In this document: positions 20,951 to 32,100 of the stretch, piece after piece
Layout: each line of letters begins with the position of its first letter
How positions within the stretch are numbered: the stretch's first letter is position 1
NCBI GenBank assembly: GCA_043381765.1
Contig: JBHJMP010000296.1
Span: 1-40,299, forward strand
DNA from: Collodictyon triciliatum
Taxonomy: Eukaryota > CRuMs
Direction of reading: 5' to 3'
DNA: 40,299 bases
Position numbers and translations under genes: made by a program
The notes under the pieces: model-generated
Told to the model about the DNA's origin: nothing
Database searches by the model: none
The model's input: the letters and a program-made list of their open reading frames with translations, nothing else

Positions 20951-22362
20951 GAAAGTATGAGGCAATCGAACAGGTTTCCTACTACACGAAAGTGTATGAA
21001 ACAGAGGAACCGCGTATCATCCCATACCAAGGACCGTTCCCATCTCCTCATCTGTCCTATTCACGAGTTAACTCTGGAATCACCTCCACTCAAAACATGC
21101 CTTCTCTGCATGTGAATTCATTTGCTGAGGAAGATTTTGATCCAAATAAGCGGTATTCTTTCCCAATATCAAAGTATCTTTCCATTTTCCATTTTAAATA
21201 CAAGTGTTGACTATCATGGAATTAGTTCGATAGTCTCGCATCAGGCTGACCCTATTATAATACAAACAAACACGGATCACATACAATTGTGCATTATTTT
21301 TTTCTTGACATTGTTTTACATTATCAGTAAAAACAAAAACAAAAAACAAAAGCTTTTTCGTGAAATCAAGGCATGCTCCCATAAAGATTGTTTTCCCGAA
21401 TCATAGGGTGGTGATATCCAGACAAAAGAACATGGCTCTGTCCATTTTCTTATGTGGACTGCTTCTACTCGCAGCTGGTGCGGCGTTTCTGTACTTCGCC
21501 TGCCTCGGACCCGTGACTTTTTCTAAAGTTCAAATGGAAGGCGCTCGGCTGTTGAGCACGGCTGAGCCTTATTTACTGGAACTAGACTTTACAATATTTG
21601 CAGAGAATTCAAATGTCCAAGAAGTTGAGGTTCATTATCTCAAGACGGATGTTACCTTCAGTCAGTTTATTATTCTACTTCTTTTTTTTTTTTTTTACAA
21701 ATTTTTATTTATTTATAACATATTCCCATTTTTTTTTTGATATCGTGAGGTGTCATGCAAGATTTTTTAAATCATTCTCTTCTTCGCAGCTCAATATATA
21801 TTGTATTAATTACTTTGAATACCGTATTCTGAATTTGGTACTTGCTCGTTTAGTTAACAAGACTTCTGCTGATTCGCATCAATCGTGTCTGAAAGTGGGT
21901 TCCTTTGAAAAGTACTTGAGTTTATACGTCCGTGGATCAGATAAAGCCTCATTTCGGGCGGTGGCCAGTTTTGATGCATCATCCATAGCCTCGTCATCGT
22001 TGGTAATTGAGTAAGTCCTTTATCTTACTTAAGAAATATATGAATTGGATTAAAGCACAAACATTTAAAAATTGCACAAGGGAACTCCCAAGATACTCTT
22101 TGCATGGCTAGCGTTTATTATGTGCTGTGTATTATTAGAGATTTGTGACTCGTACACCGATGGGGGATAATAATATAGATATCTTGAAAAAAAATGAGCA
22201 CAACTGATTCTTCTATCTAATATCTTTTGCAGAGCCTTAAAGGTTGGCAACTTTGATTTCAAGTTGTCAGGCTACATTCGTTTCTATTCTATAGTGGTAT
22301 ATGATGTGAAGGCTGATATTGAGGTTGCTGGTTATGTGGACATTCCTTTGTTGCCGAAATAA
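20951..22362 (+). CDS. Single-pass membrane protein with LEA-2-like domain (5' exon not found)
   Basis: Exons 20951-21152, 21407-21660, 21854-22010 and 22233-22362 join in frame; the first begins mid-codon after an acceptor, so an upstream exon is missing. The N-terminal part is polar, Pro/Tyr-rich and probably cytosolic (YETEEPRIIPYQGPF). A basic VVISRQKNM precedes one hydrophobic helix (LSIFLCGLLLLAAGAAFLYF), followed by a beta-rich domain of about 150 residues (TFSKVQMEGARLL, LLELDFTIFAENSN, VGNFDFKLSGYI, YDVKADIEVAGYVDIP). That layout, a positive N-terminus, one helix and then a water-stress/LEA-2 type beta-sandwich, resembles plant NDR1/HIN1-like and similar proteins. I infer a type II topology. 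AATAAA is at 22494. The precise function is unknown. Confidence 0.7.
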
Positions 22363-22493
22363 GTCTCCTGAATATTCAAGTTTTGACATGACGCCTTCTC
22401 AATTATTCATCGTTTAAAGATATTTTTTTCTCTCCTTGTACCCCACAATGTTTTGTGGCGTGATTTTTGATATCTTGTTTGGTGTGAATCCCC

Positions 22494-22499
22494 AATAAA
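22494..22499 (+). terminator. Polyadenylation signal AATAAA after the LEA-2-like gene
   Basis: AATAAA 132 bases after the stop codon, in AT-rich sequence with no open frame. Confidence 0.6.
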
Positions 22500-22764
22500 T
22501 AATAACCTTTTGTGAATCCCAAGTTGCGTTTTCTTTTGCGAGTATGCCCTATTCACCGGTTCATAATTTTATTATTACTTCTTTTTTTTTTTAAAAAAAA
22601 AATAAGCATTCAATTCTCTCTATTATGTAACAATAGTTGTATGTATTAAAAAAAAATAAGAGTTATACAAGGCAAATTGCGTAGGGTGCTTTTTTTTAAT
22701 CCATCATATGGTTTTTCAATGCTCTTCTTTTTTCTTCCTTTTGAAATTGCCACACTCCCTTTTT

Positions 22765-23341
22765 CTATCGACACATTATATCATCCACAGAGAAAAGAGA
22801 ACCAATTCTGTCAATTTCCATTACTGAAGTGATGAACACACCTTCTGGAGCAACACTTATTGCCTTGACCTCGCATCGCATGGAACAACTCCTTACATGC
22901 TTCCGGACTTGCCCATGACATCGTCCCTCCCCCAGAGAACTGTCACGTGCGACTCGTCCTTGTGCAGGACAAGCATGACAGGTTATTGATGAAAAGAGGC
23001 GTATTCTTCTGCAATCGATGAGAGAGACAAGCACACAAGTCCACGTGCAAGTCCGGGGATCATGATCCATAGCACTCTGCGCTGTTCAGCAACTGATACA
23101 TAGAGGAAAGCTGAGCCTTTCTTTGTTCGTCGTGTATTTGAGTGCTGTTTGGTGTGGACGATTCGCTCTTGTCTGGCTTTCTGTCGTTTCGGGTGTCTGA
23201 GTGAGTTGAGCGGCCAACATGTGATAGATCATCTTTTTGCCCACAGTGATACTTTCCATTCTGTGTTATGAGGCAGAGCTCATGCTTGGCGAAGGTGTTC
23301 TCTTTGTTGTTTGGCTTATCTGTTCGTTTCTTATGCGGCAC
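22765..23341 (-). CDS. Two overlapping weak ORFs, possible small unknown gene
   Basis: On the minus strand an ORF from 23341 to 23060 codes a hydrophilic, Lys/Ser-rich peptide (MPHKKRTDKPNNKENTF at its start). A second from 23070 to 22765 codes a Cys-containing peptide (CHACPAQGRVARDSSLGEG, then SVAPEGVFITSVMEID). They overlap by 11 bases in different frames. The block is clearly GC-richer than its flanks, as true exons are elsewhere in this window. I recognise no family and could not place a splice joining the two. They may be exons of one gene, a decayed gene, or chance. Confidence 0.25.
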
Positions 23342-23447
23342 ACAAACGAAGGAGAAACTGAAGGAAACATCATATAATCCTTAGATATGTGTATGGCTCA
23401 AGTTTGGGCTTCAGTGCATTTCAGACATTTCTTAAATCCATCGTCCT

Positions 23448-23553
<106 letters not shown>

Positions 23554-23629
23554 TATTTACTTCATCGATCCATTTATTTATCTACTTATTTATCTACTTA
23601 TTTATTTGTTCATGAACTTTAGAACCAGG

Positions 23630-25493
23630 ATGTCGGAGCATCAAAAACAGCTGGACGAATTGAAGAAGCTGCCGATCGATTTCCGTTCGAAAGGCAAAAA
23701 GCAAGAATTAGAAAAGTGCACATTCTTTAGCATCAGCGGGAGGCATGTGCAGATGGCTCTGGTTGGCATTTTCGAGCTCAGCTGCTTGGTTATTCTCGAA
23801 CTTTACAACAACCTATTATCCCATTTACCGCCTGAAATATCAAAATTGAGTCGCCTAGAGTTATTGGATATTTCCCATAATCAGCTGGCGTTTTTGCCTC
23901 CTCAGATTAATAATCTAACTCGCCTTCGGATTCTCAATGTGAATAGCAATAAGCTTGTCACACTTCCTGTCGAAATATCAGGGCTAAAATGCCTCGAACT
24001 CATCGATGCATCCAGAAATATCATTATTCATTTACCACCCGAAATATCAGCCTTGGGGGCCCTTACACAACTGAATGTATCCAAGAACAGTCTTGGTACA
24101 TTGCCTCCTGAAATATCAGGATGTAGAAATCTCCATGTTTTTGATATTTCAATGAATCAATTCTCGTCCCTACCATCTTGCATATCAGGGCTTATATCTC
24201 TCAAAGGCTTTGATCTGTCTCAAAACCAACTATCGAACTTGCCGCCCGAGATATCAGGATTAACACAACTCGAAATACTATTGATCCAGTCAAACAAGAT
24301 TTCAATGTTACCACCTGAGATATCAGGACTAATTCAAGTTACCAAGCTTTGCATTTATGAAAATCGGGTATGTTTCATTCGGTTTTTTATCCTTTTTTTT
24401 TTTAAAAAAAAAAAAACGCGAATTTTTCACAGCCCATTGTTCTTAGAATTTGTAATATGACAGATTGAGGAGCTCCCTTTGCAAATCACAGCCCTTACAA
24501 ACTTATCAGAGTTTCAAATTGAAATGTTAAGGAAGCGCAGCATAAGGACAGCTCCTCGCGGAATCACAAATCTGCCTTGCTGGAGCAATAAAGAGAATGA
24601 ATACTTTGGAACAACAAGGAGCGTTGCAGAGGGAATTAATGGGCTCTGTCTCTATGATTATGTTGGTTTTCATTAAATGATACCATAAATCCAATAAGAT
24701 CTATTATCGCATCAACAAAAACGCCAACATCCCCACCATCATGCACAAAATTGAAAGACAGAATAAAAATATTTTTTCATCAATAAAAACATATCAAACC
24801 CTATAGAATGAGAACATGGTGGACACTTTGTGGATTCCAGAGGCAAATGAGATTGGCTTTCAAGGATTAAGTTTTTACAGAATGAGTCTCTTCGAATTGC
24901 CCAAACAATTGAAGCTTCTTACAAATATTACTAGTCTATGTCTCAGGAAAAATAATGCAAGTTCTTAGATGATATCAAAAGACTAATCTATTTTATCTAA
25001 AGATGTTATGTGTTATATTCGATATGAAAGACTACTAACTGAACCGCAGTTTATTGAATTTCCCGACGTATTGCTTTGCATGACCTTGATGGTGAATCTG
25101 GATATCTCCCACAACAAGGTTAATCTCCATACACTTCCTTTTGATTCATACGCATATCAATTTATTTATTTATTTAAAATTTGGATAATTTACATTAAAA
25201 ACAGTGCCACAAAACCTCAGATAACAGCTATTCCCAACGAAATTAACTGCCTGTCTAACCTTAAAGTATTAGACGTCACATATAACAGGGTATAATTACC
25301 TATAATTACCTTCAATATCCATCAACCCATATTGAAAAGTCTCATCATATCATAGGTCAGGCAATTGCCCTATTTCCATGCAACAGCCTCGACGAGAAAA
25401 AGAATTGTTCAAGCCCCGGAGAAAGGCTCTGCCAGGAAGGCCTCCCGATTTGAACTACAAAACTGGTCCATCCTAGATGATTTCTCAGACTAA
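23630..25493 (+). CDS. Leucine-rich-repeat protein (six exons, about 453 aa)
   Basis: Exons 23630-24367, 24464-24661, 24807-24956, 25050-25118, 25221-25289 and 25356-25493 total 1362 nt, all joined in phase 0. Exon 1 carries about eight 23-residue LRRs of the SHOC2/PIRL type, each with a near-identical LPPEISGL core (LPPEISKLSRLELLDISHNQ is typical). Exons 2 and 3 have degenerate repeats. Exons 4 and 5 code one 23-residue repeat each (FPDVLLCMTLMVNLDISHN; IPNEINCLSNLKVLDVTYN). The tail is basic (STRKRIVQ, SARKASRF). There is no signal peptide, membrane segment or other domain, so it is probably a cytosolic scaffold; partners are unknown. Intron 3 appears to be GC-AG (gcaagt donor at 24957). 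The start could also be the ATG at 23612, but upstream codons come from a (TTTA)n array. Confidence 0.85.
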
Positions 25494-25730
25494 GATGCGC
25501 AGCAATAAATAACAGTATTGGGAATAAGTTCATCTTCGAGCCTCTCATTTGGACACGTAAAGGCCATATAAAAATATGTATCTGACAGATGAATCAACAT
25601 GAAACACGATTAATAATATTCGGAATAATAAGAATTGATGCTAATTAGGGTTTAAATATACCACCATAAGTTATCATTTGGTCAGTTTATTCATAGATCG
25701 ATACATTTTAATTTAATGTGCGCTCGTATT

Positions 25731-27060
25731 ATGCCGCAGAGTTTGTCCCTGTGGAGTGATGATACTCAACCTGATTTCCTTCATATCATCGGACTATCAT
25801 CACAAAAAGACCATTTTACGTAGAAATTTGGACAAAAAGATTTGATTGGCTTTACTTGGAGCTTATGAACGACTAGAGGGCTGATATGTAGCGAGTTCTA
25901 TCTTAATGGGCCATAATTTTTTTTTTAATCAAAGAACGAGTTTAGTTGTATCCGCAAGACGAATCTGGATTATTTCTGGAGCGTATACAAGATCTTTCAT
26001 AAACCAGATTTAACTCCCATATCCTATTCAAATCTCTCGCGATTTTATCAGGGTTTCAAGCACTCATCTTCCCCTCCAACCACAATATATAGTTTATGGG
26101 TGAATGTGCAGGATATGTAAGTCTTTCGTTTGAACAGAGCATGTCGAAATATTTTTTTTATAAGGTATCGAGGTCGTAGATTTTTATTATTGTTATTGCT
26201 TTTGTTGCTACTTCCTTCTTTCTTTGATTTGTCTCATAGTTGTTTTCAATAGCCAAAAGTTAGAAAAAAAAATAAACCAATTATTTGCTCAAGCACTTGC
26301 TCTGTTCAAAAAAACAAAGAGCGATTGATACAAATCCATCGTTGGTGCGTGATTGGTTCTATCCATTACAACCTTACAGTCTGATATGATGCATTTCATC
26401 TCTACAGAAGTCATGAACAGCCCAGAGTAAATTAACTAAATTCCCGATTGTAAGTGTTTCGGCATGTATTTTCTTATTTTTTTATAAAAATACATGTGCG
26501 TATATTAATTTGTTAACCTCTGCATAAATATCATTAAACATTAAGAGTTAAATTCCAAAACTTACGCAGTTACGTAAAATCGTTCCTATATCATAAAGGG
26601 TTTCGGTGGATAGATTCGGGGTCTTCAAAACCTTCGATGATTTTGCAATAATGTTGGTACTTTGAGTCGAGTGATTTTCAAAGCTTCAAAATAGAAAGAA
26701 ATGAAAGAAAAAATGAAAGAAAAAAATGAAAGAAAAAAACGAAAGAAAAAAACGAAAGAAAAAAACGAAAGAAAAAAACGAAAGAAAAAAACGAAAGAAA
26801 TAAAAGGGAAATAAAATAAAAGTTTGACCAGTGGTGATTGAGAAATATTTATGTAAAATGATAGCGATTATACTTTTTGAACTATGCAGACAATTCTTTT
26901 TATGCTTTCATCTCGGCTTTCTATCCCATTGGCGGTTGCAAAGTTGCTAGACAAGCTTATGGAAAGAACATATTTAATCTTTTGAATGCACTCAGAAAGC
27001 TATGATAGTTTTTGTATACTTAAAGAACAATGGCAAGACGACATCCAGATGTTGACTCGT
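25731..27060 (+). CDS. Possible multi-exon gene of unknown function
   Basis: Weak call from short coding-like stretches on the plus strand. These are an ATG exon (25731-25828, MPQSLSLWSDDTQPDFLHII), a longer open stretch at about 25936-26115 (KTNLDYFWSVYKIFHKPDL), a piece at about 26290-26385 ending just before a ttacag, and one near 26887-27005 (NSFYAFISAFYPIGGCK). They are bounded by plausible GT and AG sites, but I could not join them in consistent phase. No family recognised. If real, the gene is convergent with the lectin gene ending at 27122. It could also be a decayed gene. Confidence 0.25.
26697..26815. repeat. 13-bp purine repeat GAAAGAAAAAAAC
   Basis: About eight copies of a 13-bp unit, with ATG variants at the left end grading into ACG variants. 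All purines lie on the plus strand, opposite in strand bias to the T-rich arrays near the window ends. Confidence 0.9.
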
Positions 27061-27121
27061 AAGTGACTTTGAAATGAATGAATTGGACAAATCGACAATC
27101 TAAATACCAATATTTTCTCTT

Positions 27122-29116
27122 TTAGTGCATAGTCAGTTCTACAATACAAACAATTCCTACCTTAGCTGTGTGTCGGATGATACTCTGGAACAATCTTTCT
27201 GATGAGAGTATATTCGTAAGTGTGCGAATGTATAATTCAAGATATTGCGAGCTTGGCGACTCCAAAACAAAATAGTGTATAAATTCCTCAGTTCTAGCAA
27301 GAAAATGGGAGGATGTTATCGCTCCATGAATATCAGTGAATTGTGCCAACCAACCGATCAGTGAGATTCCTGCATGAAATGGTGCAAACTGTTCATTTAA
27401 AATCATAAAGTCAACTGAAAAGGTAAATTCTTATTACGCACAGCGATACTTGACGACCAAATTCTGAATTGAACGCACACAGAAAGAAATGAGAAGATGG
27501 TACCTTGAAGAGATAACGACAAAGGCCACATACTAATTTTATTTGTCAATCCCAACAATTTTATCAATTCTTCTGAGGGCGGGCGGATTATTTTCGCAGA
27601 CGAAAAGTGGGTATTTTGTAGTATCCACAGTTCGTCTTGTGTAAGTTGTGACTCCGACTGTTGGAATTTTATCATTTATGTTAAAATCGCAGGAAAATAT
27701 ACAATGAAACGGTTTAAAGAAAACTCTAAATATATCGTACTGGAATGTTTTCATTTGCTTCGACGATCAAACTTATGTCTTTATCCAAGTGAATTCGAGT
27801 GTCTATTCGCGGTGCAAAAGTGGTCTAAAAATATACTCTCGTTAACATGGATACATTCATTCGCTTACAAGAGACTTTTTACGAGAAAATGATATACCGT
27901 TCGCTTCGGAACCAGACGATGCATTGTAAACCGTGTGACCATATGTTTCTGGAGTATACATTACATACAAGAAAATGGAGATATTAACACTTTCATTTTT
28001 TTGAAACAAGCGCGATCAGTATAAATCTTATTCATTACCTGAGAGCATCCGCCTGTAGAGGCCGTAAAACCAACCCAGGCATAAGCCGGAGGTTGTCCAT
28101 TAAATTGAGTTGAGGACAAGACCATATCATCAGGGTCGTGCAAATCCAAAATTCGAGGCATATCAACTGCCACGCTTAATACTGGGGCTTGGTTTGAGTC
28201 GATGTAAATAGATAATTCATTATTCCAGTAAACAACAGATACATTATGCGGATTATTGTCCGCAAGCCTTGGAATATTTTCATGAACCTAATATAGTTTT
28301 TACCAACATTTACACAGATTTCTACACGGTTAGACATTTTTTGTATATGAATGGAGAAATACTAAAAAAACGATAAACAAAAGTAATTTACTATTTACGA
28401 TTACATTCGGAGAGGAAAATATATTGACAATTTGATGTATAAAATAAAATTGAGAAATTATATTTTATTGAAAATCGAGAAATTATATTTTATTGAAAAT
28501 CATACAATTCCCAATGATGCATAATGTTCGGCAGTATTAGAGTCCCTTCCTCTCGTATTTACTGATATGTGATTATCATTTGGGTCTTCATACTCTTCGC
28601 CCCAGTTACAAGAGTCAAATTCCACAGCCAAGCTTTAAAAAAATAATATTCAAATGTCTTGAGAAATCAAGCTTATTTTTCTGGTATTATAAAATTTAAG
28701 AATATGCGTGGATCACGTTTACCTATTTTTTATGCATCCGTATCCGAGCTGACTTCCTCTGTCTCCTATCTCTTTATCTCCGCTATTTTGTACTACAAAC
28801 GCCATTCCGTCCGCACCACCACTCATAATAAATGTAAATTCAGCTATAAATCCTTCACTCACATCAATTTTTTTCTTCCACCAAGCTGAACCAACCTTAT
28901 CAGAGAGTGCTTCTGTCAAAAGCAAAACATCTTCTTCATTTCTTGCAAGTATCTGTGTTGAGTAAGTGCAATTTTTTAGTAGTAATTCATAAGAAAGTCC
29001 TTCTTCAAAGTGAATTCCCTTCTATGAATAAATTTTGAGGTATACCCTTGCAAATCCATTTACAGACCACATTGGTTCCATTATAAGCCTGCTTGAAGAT
29101 GCCTCTATAATAGAAT
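27122..29116 (-). CDS. L-type (legume-type) lectin domain with helical C-terminal tail
   Basis: Exons on the minus strand: 29116-29046, 28952-28723, 28632-28506, 28287-28039, 27948-27898, 27657-27504 and 27414-27122. If it is a separate gene, the start is probably the ATG at 29081 (MEPMWSVNGFAR), giving 379 residues. L-type lectin landmarks are in order: GSAWWKKKIDVSEGFIAEFTF, GGADGMAFVVQNS, GSQLGYGCI, SLAVEFDSCNWGEE with NDNHISVNT (the Asp/Asn metal- and sugar-site region), VSVVYWNNELSIYID, and AYAWVGFTASTGG. The domain is followed by about 165 residues that look helical (SESQLTQDELWILQNTHF; SSQYLELYIRTLTNIL), a region I do not recognise. No signal peptide is seen, odd for a secreted-type lectin. 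The first exon can also join the giant NACHT gene upstream through an 83-nt intron in compatible phase, making this its C-terminus. Confidence 0.8.
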
Positions 29117-29161
29117 CTAACAAAAATCTGTCATTATTTAGGATTTAAACATACTAGTGAT

Positions 29162-29167
29162 TTTATT
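29162..29167 (-). terminator. AATAAA just after the giant-gene stop codon
   Basis: AATAAA on the minus strand about 20 bases after the stop of the NACHT gene. It also lies inside the 83-nt intron (29199-29117) that could link that gene to the lectin exons, so cleavage here and splicing would exclude each other. Confidence 0.5.
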
Positions 29168-29185
29168 GTCAAACGATTTGAGATC

Positions 29186-32100
29186 TCAATTATTTTTACA
29201 TGCATCTTGTCGCATAGGCTCTGGGATATACGCTTTGAAGGTACGTGTTTCCTTTAGCTCATTCAGTACTTGTGATGCTCCATTGAATTCTTTTGTAGCT
29301 AAATCTGCAATATCGTAAAAACTTGTACATCTTTTATACCAAAGGACCGCCTTATCATGATTTTTCTCGGCAAAAAAATTACTTTCATAAAACGTGCCCA
29401 TAAAAAGGGCAAATAAATGGCCTTGTCTAGTCGACAACTCCTCCAAGACATTCATCATCCCGACAAAATTTGATTCAGCCATTTTTGTAAGAAAATCCCT
29501 CGATTCCTCCTTGTAACAACATATTGCATTCAGGCATATATATTCTGCTTCATTTAGACTGGCTTTCTTGAAAATGTCCATATTATTTTGAATCAACCAT
29601 GTACTCTCCTCGTCACCCAATACAGCTGCTCGAAGATAATATTTGAACGCTTCATTATAATTTTGGGGTACACCTTCTCCAAAATAAAGTAGATCGCCCA
29701 TTCCTTTTGTTGCCTTTACATGATTCTGTTCTGCTGAGAGCTGAAACCAATAATGGCATTGGTCAAGGTCCATTTCTATATTAAGTCCCTTCTTTGCGCA
29801 TAACCCCATGATAAATTGAGCATGAGCATCACCATTCCCAGAGTAAATCACAATTTTTTCATATGATTCGGTGATTTCGATTTCGGCACCAATCCCATAG
29901 TAAAAAACTGCCGACTCGGTGTTAACTCCTGTTCCCCATCCGTTTTCATAGCAATCGGCCAGAGCTGGGATAGATATTGGAAACTTGTAACTTTCTCCGA
30001 TTTCGTAACCATACTGATTGATTCTAGTTTCTTTTTTCCTTTTTGAAAGACTTTTCAGTACTTTAAATGCCCTCTCCGAACCGCCTTGTGCGAGTTGTTT
30101 TAGACGTTCAAAGTGGTTTCTATCGTGTGGAGACGATACTATTTTCCAAAAAATGGACTGTTCTACACTTGGTTCAACGCTCCATCCATTCTCATAGCAT
30201 TCTGCAAGAACAGAGACCGCCATAGGATATTTAATTCTCTCCTGAATTTCATCATCATCCTCATCCTCTTCATCTCTAGATAATCTTGCAAATGCCATAT
30301 TACCTAGGATATCAAAAGCTTCTTTCGACCCTTGCTGTGCAAGTTGTTTTAATTTTACGAAATCTTCGGCCTTTCCAAACATTTTAGCAGCTTTTTTCGG
30401 GGTTTTTTCGACAGCCCATCCATTTTCATAACACTCAGCAATAATTGATATTGCTTGTTTGTATTTGTATGTCTCCCCAATAACCCTATCAAAAGAATCC
30501 AAAACATTTTTACAAACATCAGACATCTTTTTCAGTATAAAGAATGCATCTTTTGATCCTTTTTGTACGTATTGCCTGAGCTTTTCAAAATTTTCAGCAT
30601 AGCCATACCACTTGACTCCTTCTTGTAGATTGGCATCGACTCCCCATCCATTTTCATAGCACTCAGCGATATTATTTTGTATTTGAGGATACTTGTACCT
30701 TTCCTCTTTGTCTCCGCTGTCGTTCTCTACAAATTCTTTCATTTGAGCAACGCCCAGTAGCACTTTAAAGGCATCAACCGAGCCGTTTGTGGCATGATAC
30801 ATCAGCTTCGGAAAATTTTCTGCCTTTCCATTCCATTCCAGTGCCTCACATAAATCCTTCTCTACACCCCAACCATTTTCATAGCAATGTGCCACTACAG
30901 ACGATAATTGGGGATATTTTTCTGTCTCTCTGATTTTTTTACCATAAAGTATCTCATCAATTTTCATTTCCGCTAACGATTTGAGGGCTTTGAATGCCTC
31001 GTTAGAACCCTGCCTAGCCAGAAGCTCCAACTTTTCGAAATTTGAAGAAACTTTGAGGGACTGAATCCACCAAAAATGTGCTTCCCTACTATTTTTCTCT
31101 ACAGTCCATCCATTTTCGAAGCATTTAGCCACCATAGCTGCTTGGAACTCAGAATATTGTTCATTCTTACAGTATGAAATAAAATCTTCGTCAAAGGATG
31201 CTGCGCCTCTTGAAAAAAATATTCTCTTATTTGTGTCACTCAGTCCGACGACATTCTGTAAATAAATTCCTCCTCCCTCTAAAAATCTATGCTCAACTCT
31301 TTGACATATTATTTCATCTACTGGTTCATGAACAGGACTTGTCAACTCATCTGAACACCCAGTTTTGATGTATTTTCTTCCTGATATATATCTTACTTCT
31401 CCTTTTTTTCGGTATCGAAGATTACTCTCATATGTTAGATTTAAAATATGAATAGTCTTTCCAGCCCCGCTATAAGCTAGCCATGTTTCTTCATTTGCAC
31501 TTAGAAAACTGCAGATAACCCTGATATCGCTTTTTTGTTCAAAAATAGTCCTCATCAAGTACCCCGTTTCTGTATCCCAAATACAAATTTTTCCATCGTA
31601 TGCACCAGAAGCAATCCAATTTTCACCATTTGGTCCACAGACCTTGCACATGCTCTTGATAGAACTTTCGTGGCCTTCCAAAACCTTGACTTGAGTGCCT
31701 GAATATAGATTCCAGGCGTAGATTCTGCCATTATCACCCCCGGATACTAGTTGTATCACACCATCCGAATTTTTTACACAGCAAAGACTATTGATGCCAA
31801 AGCATTGCGTTTCAATCGTCTTGATTCTATTCCCAGCGTTAGGGTCCCATATGAGTATTTTATTATCATATCCTCCTGATGCCAGCCATATATCCCCGTC
31901 TGGTCCGTCGATTTGACACACGGAATAGATAGAGGCTGTATGTCCTTTAAGAATCCTGACGGCATCACCAGTTTCCATACTCCATATTATAATATTCTTA
32001 TCGACACCTCCCGAAGCTAGATAAATATCGCCATTTAGAGATTGAAAAAGTAAAAGACTTCTAACACCATCTAAATGTCCCTCCAGTGATTTTTCTTGGG

